Source: Actinomycetota bacterium (GTDB lineage: Bacteria > Actinomycetota > Actinomycetes > Actinomycetales > Microbacteriaceae). From it: a stretch of 12,813 nucleotides of DNA. A program made the translations under genes and the position numbers. The stretch lies in contig WLDR01000030.1 in the NCBI GenBank assembly GCA_009704705.1, positions 1-12,813 on the forward strand. Direction: 5' to 3'. A model generated the notes under the pieces. It was not told the DNA's origin. It did no database searches and saw only the letters and a program-made list of their open reading frames with translations. Below are positions 1 to 4,584 of this stretch, piece by piece (within the stretch, counting starts at the first letter, position 1; every line of letters starts with the position of its first letter).

Positions 1-317
1 CACGACTTGGGGTACCCGCGATAGCCGAGTGTCGAGGGGTACGCGCCGTAACTCGTCACAACATCGTGCGCGATCGCATCAACCTCGTCCGTCGTCATAC
101 CTGGCCGAAGCGCCTCGCCAACGGTGTCGAGGGCGCGCGACGCCACGTTTCCTGCGCGACGAATCTTCTCAATCTCGTCGCTCGTGTAGGTGTGGTCGCC
201 GCTGTAGATCGCCGGCGTCTGGCGCCCGACGTATTCCGGTCGAACGATTGACTCATCAACTTCACGGCGGCTTCCAAGTGTCCCAGGCAAGAGAAGGCCG
301 GACGCGTCTTTAGGCAT
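1..317 (-). CDS. map: Methionine aminopeptidase type I, N-terminal part (gene runs off the left edge)
   Basis: This enzyme removes the initiator methionine from nascent cytosolic proteins and depends on two metal ions. Only the first 105 codons are in the window. Reading from the ATG at 317 gives MPKDASGLLLPGTLGSRREV, then RPEYVGR, an amphipathic segment SDEIEKIRRAGNVASRAL, GMTTDEVDAIAH, and YPSTLGYRGYPKS just before the edge. PGTLGSRR, RPEYVG and YPSTLGY.G.PKS match what I remember of mycobacterial MapB, which has the same N-terminal extension ahead of the pita-bread fold. The metal-binding and catalytic residues lie beyond the edge, so activity cannot be judged. The ATG at 317 has no Shine-Dalgarno sequence but has TAGACT exactly 7 nt upstream, so translation is probably leaderless. 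It is divergent from the small SPOR-like gene with 12 bp between starts. Identification is firm from the motifs; only the 5' end is present. Confidence 0.93.
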   Translation of the reverse strand, partial: MPKDASGLLLPGTLGSRREVDESIVRPEYVGRQTPAIYSGDHTYTSDEIEKIRRAGNVASRALDTVGEALRPGMTTDEVDAIAHDVVTSYGAYPSTLGYRGYPKS

Positions 318-322
318 AGAAT
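317..322 (+). promoter_or_regulatory. -10 element of the SPOR-like gene (leaderless layout)
   Basis: TAGAAT lies 7 nt before the ATG at 330, mirroring the divergent map promoter. Its first base is the complement of the A of the map start codon. No Shine-Dalgarno sequence and no clear -35 are visible. Any -35 would lie inside the map coding sequence. Confidence 0.6.
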
Positions 323-324
323 CC

Positions 325-330
325 AGTCTA
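325..330 (-). promoter_or_regulatory. -10 element of map (leaderless layout)
   Basis: Read on the minus strand, TAGACT lies 7 nt before the ATG of map at 317. A TANNNT hexamer at this distance puts the transcription start at or next to the start codon, and no ribosome binding site is present. The hexamer's first T-A pair coincides with the first base of the divergent start codon at 330. I see no convincing -35. Inferred from sequence only. Confidence 0.6.
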
Positions 331-512
331 TGAGCGTTCACGGTAGCGAGAGTTTTTGGTACAACATCAAGACGGGCGAGGTCGAGTTCGGCTTCGAGTC
401 TCCGAATGTTGACCGTGTTGGCCCCTTTGCAACCCGAGTTGAAGCAGAGCATGCTCTCGAGAAACTTCGAGCAAACAGTGACGCGTGGAACGAGGATGAT
501 TCGCGCGACTAG
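330..512 (+). CDS. Small SPOR-like conserved actinobacterial protein (60 aa)
   Basis: This is a 60-residue soluble protein without signal peptide or membrane segment. It contains FWYNIKTGEVEFG near residues 9-21, a short acidic stretch, and then RVGPFATRVEAEHALEKLR (about 29-47), with an acidic tail ending DSRD. The pattern FWYN..TG.VE...... R.GPF.TR.EAE.ALE matches a family usually annotated as a SPOR domain protein in actinobacteria. The GPF.T..EA..A..KL part resembles half of a peptidoglycan-binding SPOR repeat, but at this size and without a secretion signal, wall binding is not established. The gene is wedged between map and panB with no spare sequence: 12 bp to the divergent map start, and a 4-bp stop-codon overlap with panB. 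The start is supported by the TAGAAT 7 nt upstream. I know of no experimentally defined role. Confidence 0.85.
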   Translation: MSVHGSESFWYNIKTGEVEFGFESPNVDRVGPFATRVEAEHALEKLRANSDAWNEDDSRD

Positions 513-517
513 TCGCG
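504..517. repeat. 14-bp perfect palindrome holding both stop codons of the SPOR-like gene and panB
   Basis: CGCGACTAGTCGCG is its own reverse complement. The central CTAG supplies TAG at 510-512 for the plus-strand gene and TAG (complement of 509-511) for panB. Both proteins therefore end in Arg-Asp-stop, read from the same bases on opposite strands. As RNA it could form only a 5-bp stem with a CUAG loop and has no U-run, so it is a poor intrinsic terminator. Confidence 0.8.
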
Positions 518-1363
518 GGCGGCACGCGCCGTTTCATCTGAGTAACTGTGCTCAGGACCGGGATAAGCCCCCGATGCGACGTCGCGTTGAAAGCTGAGAG
601 TCGCCTCGCGGAGCGTGGACGCTAGATTCGCATATTGCTTCACAAATGAGGGCGTGCGGCCAGTAGACAATCCCGCAAAATCGGTCCAGACCATCAGCTG
701 TCCGTCCGTGTGCGGTCCAGCCCCCACGCTTATCGTCGGAATTGACAGTTTTTCGGTGATCGCTTTGGCGAGGTCAGCGGGCACCATTTCGAGAACCACG
801 GAAAAGGCTCCCGCGCGTTCGACCGCGAGAGCATCATCCATAACGCGTTCGGCATCCGCACCCCGCCCCTGCACGAGAAGGCCACCGAGACCATGCTCGC
901 TCTGCGGAGTAAAGCCGACGTGCCCCATAACGGGTATCCCGGAATCGACGACACGACGAATCATGGATTCACTGCGCACGCCACCCTCGAGCTTCACCGC
1001 ATGAGCGTGGGTTTCCTTCATGAATCGCATCGCGGTGCGCAGAGCCTGTTCCGGCCCTTCTTCATAGGAGCCAAAGGGCAGGTCCGCCACGACTAAGGCG
1101 CGAGAGACGGACGTCGCGACCGCGCGGGTGAGCGGAATCATTTCATCGACCGTCACGGGGAGTGTCGAGTCATATCCGAAAACCGTGTTGCCGGCCGAGT
1201 CCCCGACGAGCAGAAAATCAATCCCCGCTTCGTCGAAGATTCTTGCCGTCAGTGTGTCGTAGCTCGTGAGGCCCGTGATTTTGTGACCGGCCTCTTTTGC
1301 CTGAGCAAAGTGGCGGGTGCGAACACGCTTGCGTGTTGAATCGGCCGGCGACGTGGCGTTCAT
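509..1363 (-). CDS. panB: 3-methyl-2-oxobutanoate hydroxymethyltransferase (ketopantoate hydroxymethyltransferase)
   Basis: PanB transfers a hydroxymethyl group from 5,10-methylene-tetrahydrofolate to 2-oxoisovalerate. This is the first committed step to pantothenate and coenzyme A, in the cytosol. The 284-residue length is normal. The signature sequence is clear: LTSYDTLTARIFDEAGID (about 32-49), VGDSAGNTVFGYDSTLPVT (53-71), VADLPFGSY (92-100), VKLEGG (123-128), GHVGFTPQS (147-155) and VLEMVP (190-195). By comparison with the E. coli enzyme, Asp55, Asp94 and Glu126 are the expected metal ligands and Glu192 the catalytic acid; all are present. The ATG at 1363 follows TAGACT by 6 nt with no ribosome binding site, so it is probably leaderless and transcribed independently of nadE, which ends 68 bp upstream. 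The 3' end overlaps the convergent SPOR-like gene by 4 bp. Confidence 0.97.
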   Translation of the reverse strand: MNATSPADSTRKRVRTRHFAQAKEAGHKITGLTSYDTLTARIFDEAGIDFLLVGDSAGNTVFGYDSTLPVTVDEMIPLTRAVATSVSRALVVADLPFGSYEEGPEQALRTAMRFMKETHAHAVKLEGGVRSESMIRRVVDSGIPVMGHVGFTPQSEHGLGGLLVQGRGADAERVMDDALAVERAGAFSVVLEMVPADLAKAITEKLSIPTISVGAGPHTDGQLMVWTDFAGLSTGRTPSFVKQYANLASTLREATLSFQRDVASGAYPGPEHSYSDETARAARD

Positions 1364-1369
1364 GCTCCA

Positions 1370-1375
1370 AGTCTA
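1370..1375 (-). promoter_or_regulatory. -10 element of panB (leaderless layout)
   Basis: TAGACT on the minus strand lies 6 nt before the ATG at 1363, within CCTAGACT, the same octamer that precedes the RDD gene. There is no Shine-Dalgarno sequence between it and the ATG. The 1364-1431 gap between nadE and panB shows no clear terminator. Confidence 0.6.
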
Positions 1376-1431
1376 GGTCGCACTCGCCTCGGCGCCTCGT
1401 GTGACGGCGATTTCTGGCAAACAGCGAAGAA

Positions 1432-3183
1432 CTATGACCGGTGAAAAGTAACCGGCAGTCGACGGTCGCGCCCAAAAGCCATTCCAGAAATCTTGGGGCC
1501 AATGGCTCCCTGCCGGCGCTTCCACTCGGCTCGGTCAACAAGACCGATAACGCGGTCGACCGTTGCGGCGTCGAAGCCGAGAGCAATCACCTCATCCCGA
1601 CCCAATCGACGAGTGATGTAAGCCTCGAGCATTGCGTCGAGCTGGTCATACGGCGGAAGCGAATCCTGGTCGACTTGCCCGGGCCGAAGCTCAGCCGACG
1701 GTGGCTTTGTGATCGAGTTTTCGGGGATGGGCGGATTCTCTCCACGCAACTGTGCCTGAGAGTTTCTCCACCGCGCGAGATCCCAGACCAGCGTCTTGGG
1801 AACGTCTCGAATTGGAGCGAATCCGCCCACTGAATCGCCGTAAATCGTTGAATAGCCCACGGCGATTTCCGTCTTGTTGCCCGTGGTCAGCACGAGGTGG
1901 CCATCCATATTCGATAAGCCCATCAGAATGACACCGCGCATGCGAGCTTGAACGTTTTCGGCTGCCAGCCCGGTGAGTTCAAGCTGTGATTCGACGGGCG
2001 CGACGAGACCTGCTATTGGTTCGGTTGTCATTCGAATACCCAGCCGCTCGGCCACATCTGCCGCGTCGGATTTTGAGTGATCGCTTGACCACTGACTCGG
2101 CATCGAGACTCCAAAAACTCGCTCGGGACCGACGGCATCGACGGCGAGAGCGGCACAGACGGCCGAGTCGATGCCGCCTGAGAGCCCCAGAATCACCGAA
2201 GGAAAGCCGTTCTTTTCGATGTAGTCACGGAGCCCGAGCACGAGTGCGTCCCAAATACGTTCACGTTCATCTGGGGCGACCGGCGGAGTGGCTCGGGTTG
2301 GCAGGGCCGTTTTCGCCTCGCTTTGGCTACCTGCATCGACGACCGTCACGCGTGCAGCGCCTCGGTTGCTCGGCGGAAGGTGCGTTCGGCTCTCGGCGAG
2401 AGGCAGGTCAAGGTCGGTGACGAGCAGATCGGTGGCACAACTAGCCGCCCGAGCGAGCACATCACCCGCGTGATCCACGACGAAACTGTCGCCGTCAAAG
2501 ACCAGATCGTCTTGGCCGCCGACGAGATTTAGGTACGCAAACGCAGTGCCCGCAGCAACGGCGCGTCGCGCGACGAGAGGCAAACGAACATCGTCCTTGT
2601 CCTGTTCGAACGGAGAGCCGTTGATAACCACGACAAGACCAGGCCGAATCTGCGCAAGTTCGTCGCAGGCTCCGCCATCACGCCAGATGTCTTCGCAGAT
2701 GAGAACAGCCACATCGATGCCTCGAACTCGGATCAGGAGGTGATCCGTGCCCGGAATGAAATTTCGAAACTCGTCGAATACCCCGTAATTCGGCAGGTGA
2801 TGCTTGTTGTAGATGCCGGCGATTTTGCCATTGAGAAGTACCGCAGCGGAGTTGTGGGCAATGGCCGACGGATTGGGGTTTTTCTGGCTGCCGGGTTCCG
2901 CTGGTCCGTGGGGAAACCCCACGATGACGGGGACAGATCCTGCGCCAGCCTCAGCGATATCGGCGGCAAGATGTTCTATCGCCTTTCGAGCGACAGCCAA
3001 GAACTCGGGTCGAACCGCGAGGTCTTCAATGGGATACCCCGACAACGCCATTTCGGGGAACGCGATGATGTCGGCGCCCGCCGCGTGCGCATCCACGACC
3101 GATGCCAGGATTTCGACCGAATTGCCCGCGAAATCGCCGAGGCGGGGATTGGTTTGCGCGAGAGCGACACGCAGGTTTGGCAT
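1432..3183 (-). CDS. nadE: Glutamine-dependent NAD+ synthetase
   Basis: The enzyme amidates deamido-NAD+ (NaAD) to NAD+ with ATP, taking ammonia from glutamine. It is a 583-residue two-domain protein. The N-terminal carbon-nitrogen hydrolase (glutaminase) domain carries the triad Glu44 (FPEMALSGYP), Lys127 (YNKHHLPNYGVFDE) and Cys163 (LICEDIW). The C-terminal synthetase domain has the ATP-pyrophosphatase P-loop SGGIDS at 335-340, then GVSMPSQWSS and NKTEIAVGYSTIYGDSVGGFAPI. The start at 3183 (MPNLRVALAQ) is where the hydrolase domain begins in this family, and it has TAGGCT 7 nt upstream. A longer frame back to a TTG at 3225 would cross its own promoter and run into the glnA2 start, so I reject it. 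The gene is divergent from glnA2, so the glutamine consumer and a glutamine synthetase face away from one compact promoter region. No key residue is missing. Confidence 0.97.
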   Translation of the reverse strand: MPNLRVALAQTNPRLGDFAGNSVEILASVVDAHAAGADIIAFPEMALSGYPIEDLAVRPEFLAVARKAIEHLAADIAEAGAGSVPVIVGFPHGPAEPGSQKNPNPSAIAHNSAAVLLNGKIAGIYNKHHLPNYGVFDEFRNFIPGTDHLLIRVRGIDVAVLICEDIWRDGGACDELAQIRPGLVVVINGSPFEQDKDDVRLPLVARRAVAAGTAFAYLNLVGGQDDLVFDGDSFVVDHAGDVLARAASCATDLLVTDLDLPLAESRTHLPPSNRGAARVTVVDAGSQSEAKTALPTRATPPVAPDERERIWDALVLGLRDYIEKNGFPSVILGLSGGIDSAVCAALAVDAVGPERVFGVSMPSQWSSDHSKSDAADVAERLGIRMTTEPIAGLVAPVESQLELTGLAAENVQARMRGVILMGLSNMDGHLVLTTGNKTEIAVGYSTIYGDSVGGFAPIRDVPKTLVWDLARWRNSQAQLRGENPPIPENSITKPPSAELRPGQVDQDSLPPYDQLDAMLEAYITRRLGRDEVIALGFDAATVDRVIGLVDRAEWKRRQGAIGPKISGMAFGRDRRLPVTFHRS

Positions 3184-3190
3184 ACGCGTT

Positions 3191-3196
3191 AGCCTA
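3191..3196 (-). promoter_or_regulatory. -10 element of nadE (leaderless layout)
   Basis: TAGGCT on the minus strand is 7 nt before the nadE ATG at 3183, with no ribosome binding site. It shares its first two bases with the divergent hexamer for glnA2. Confidence 0.58.
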
Positions 3197-3200
3197 GTCT
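3195..3200 (+). promoter_or_regulatory. -10 element of glnA2
   Basis: TAGTCT lies 24 nt before the glnA2 ATG, which predicts a 5' leader of about 18 nt including the ribosome binding site. The TA at 3195-3196 is shared with the nadE -10 on the other strand, so the two hexamers fan out from one CTAG centre. Confidence 0.5.
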
Positions 3201-3207
3201 CGACGGC

Positions 3208-3215
3208 GAGAAAGG
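3208..3215 (+). promoter_or_regulatory. Ribosome binding site of glnA2
   Basis: GAGAAAGG is purine-rich and ends 9 nt before the ATG at 3225. This gene therefore appears to be translated through a leader, unlike the divergent nadE. Confidence 0.5.
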
Positions 3216-3224
3216 CTTCACGCA

Positions 3225-4562
3225 ATGGATAAGCAGCAGGACTTTGTGCTTCGCACGATTGAAGAGCGCGGCGTTAAGTTTGTTCGACTCTGGTTCACTG
3301 ATGTACTCGGCACACTCAAGAACGTCGCCGTCGCGCCCGCCGAAGTTGAGGGTGCTTTTGCCGAGGGAGTCGGCTTCGACGGGTCGGCCATTGAAGGCTT
3401 GACTCGTTTGTACGAGGCAGACATGTTGGCGCATCCTGACCCGTCGTCGTTTCAGATTCTGCCGTGGCGCGGAGACGTTGACCCGACCGCGCGCATGTTT
3501 TGTGACATTACAACTCCGGATGGTCAGCCCGCTGTTTCCGACCCGCGTCATGTCTTGAAGCGCACGCTTGCGAGAGCGTCGGAGAAGGGATTCACGTTTT
3601 ACACGCATCCCGAAATCGAGTTTTACCTGTTGAACAACAGCGACTGGGAGAACGGCGGCGCACAGCCAATTGACCAAGCGGGATACTTCGATAACGTGCC
3701 CGGCGGAGTCGCGCATGACTTTCGACGTCGCTCGGTGCGCATGCTCGAAGACATCGGCATTTCTGTCGAATTCAGTCACCATGAAGTGGGACCCGGGCAG
3801 AACGAAATTGACCTGCGATATGCAGATGCGTTGACGACAGCGGACAACATCATGACGTTCCGAACAGTGATCAAAGAGGTCGCCATGGAGCACGGCGTCT
3901 ACGCAACGTTTATGCCGAAGCCGTTCGCACAGCACCCCGGTTCGGGCATGCACACGCACATGTCGCTTTTTGAAGGCGACACCAACGCGTTCTACGAAGC
4001 CGGTGGCAAGTATCAGCTGTCCAAGACCGGGCGCTCATTCATCGCCGGCTTGTTGCATTACGCGCCGGAGATCACGGCGGTGACGAATCAATTCGTAAAT
4101 TCATACAAGCGCCTGTGGGGTGGCGGCGAGCCGCCGAGCTTCGCCACGTGGGGTCACAACAACCGCTCCGCGCTCGTGCGCGTTCCGGTGTACAAGCCAG
4201 GCAAGGGACAGTCCAGTCGCGTGGAATACCGCGCAATTGACTCGGCAGCTAATCCCTACCTCTCCTTCGCGCTCTTGCTTGCAGCTGGAATGCGCGGCAT
4301 TGACGAAGAACTGGTTCTTCCGGCCGAAGCAGAAGACAACGTGTGGGATCTTTCCGATACCGAACGTCGCGCCTTGGGTTATCGGGCGCTGCCACAAAGC
4401 CTGGCCGAGGCGATTGGGTTGATGGAAAAGTCTGAACTCGTGGCGGAAACGCTCGGAGAAAAGGTTTTCGACTACTTCTTGCTCAACAAGCGCCAGGAAT
4501 GGACCGCGTATCGTCAGCAAGTGACGCCATTCGAGCTTCGACACAACCTGCTACAGCTTTAA
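3225..4562 (+). CDS. glnA2: Glutamine synthetase type I, GlnA2-like, lacking the adenylylation tyrosine
   Basis: This is an ATP-dependent glutamate-ammonia ligase of the GSI fold, cytosolic and dodecameric in known relatives. Its 445 residues match mycobacterial GlnA2. The beta-grasp segment includes VKFVRLWFTDVLGTLKNVAV and FDGSAIEG (51-58). The catalytic barrel carries HPEIEFYL, SHHEVGPGQNEIDLRYADAL, FMPKPFAQHPGSGMHTHMSLF, NSYKRLW, NNRSALVRVP and SRVEYRAIDSAANPYL. Where GlnA1 has the adenylylatable tyrosine (LYELPPEE), this protein reads NVWDLSDTE with Trp374. It should therefore escape GlnE control even though glnE lies directly behind it. It has its own -10 and ribosome binding site and is divergent from nadE. 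The assignment to the GlnA2 group rests on length, sequence and position next to glnE; the physiological substrate is assumed to be glutamate. Confidence 0.95.
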   Translation: MDKQQDFVLRTIEERGVKFVRLWFTDVLGTLKNVAVAPAEVEGAFAEGVGFDGSAIEGLTRLYEADMLAHPDPSSFQILPWRGDVDPTARMFCDITTPDGQPAVSDPRHVLKRTLARASEKGFTFYTHPEIEFYLLNNSDWENGGAQPIDQAGYFDNVPGGVAHDFRRRSVRMLEDIGISVEFSHHEVGPGQNEIDLRYADALTTADNIMTFRTVIKEVAMEHGVYATFMPKPFAQHPGSGMHTHMSLFEGDTNAFYEAGGKYQLSKTGRSFIAGLLHYAPEITAVTNQFVNSYKRLWGGGEPPSFATWGHNNRSALVRVPVYKPGKGQSSRVEYRAIDSAANPYLSFALLLAAGMRGIDEELVLPAEAEDNVWDLSDTERRALGYRALPQSLAEAIGLMEKSELVAETLGEKVFDYFLLNKRQEWTAYRQQVTPFELRHNLLQL

Positions 4563-4584
4563 CTGCTGTCGCCGATTCGCAATC

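Noticed and set aside
1218..1586. 122-codon minus-strand frame bridging panB and nadE
   Set aside because: It overlaps the ends of two well-identified genes in another frame and contains no family motif, so it is a chance frame.
3184..3225. Longer nadE starting at a TTG at 3225
   Set aside because: The extra 14 residues would cross the -10 element and begin exactly at the glnA2 start. The family N terminus begins at MPNLRVALAQ, which has a well-placed TAGGCT.
3189..3959. 256-codon open frame on the minus strand, antisense to glnA2
   Set aside because: It is a shadow of glnA2, crosses the nadE/glnA2 promoter region, and shows an arginine/cysteine-scattered composition without domain motifs.
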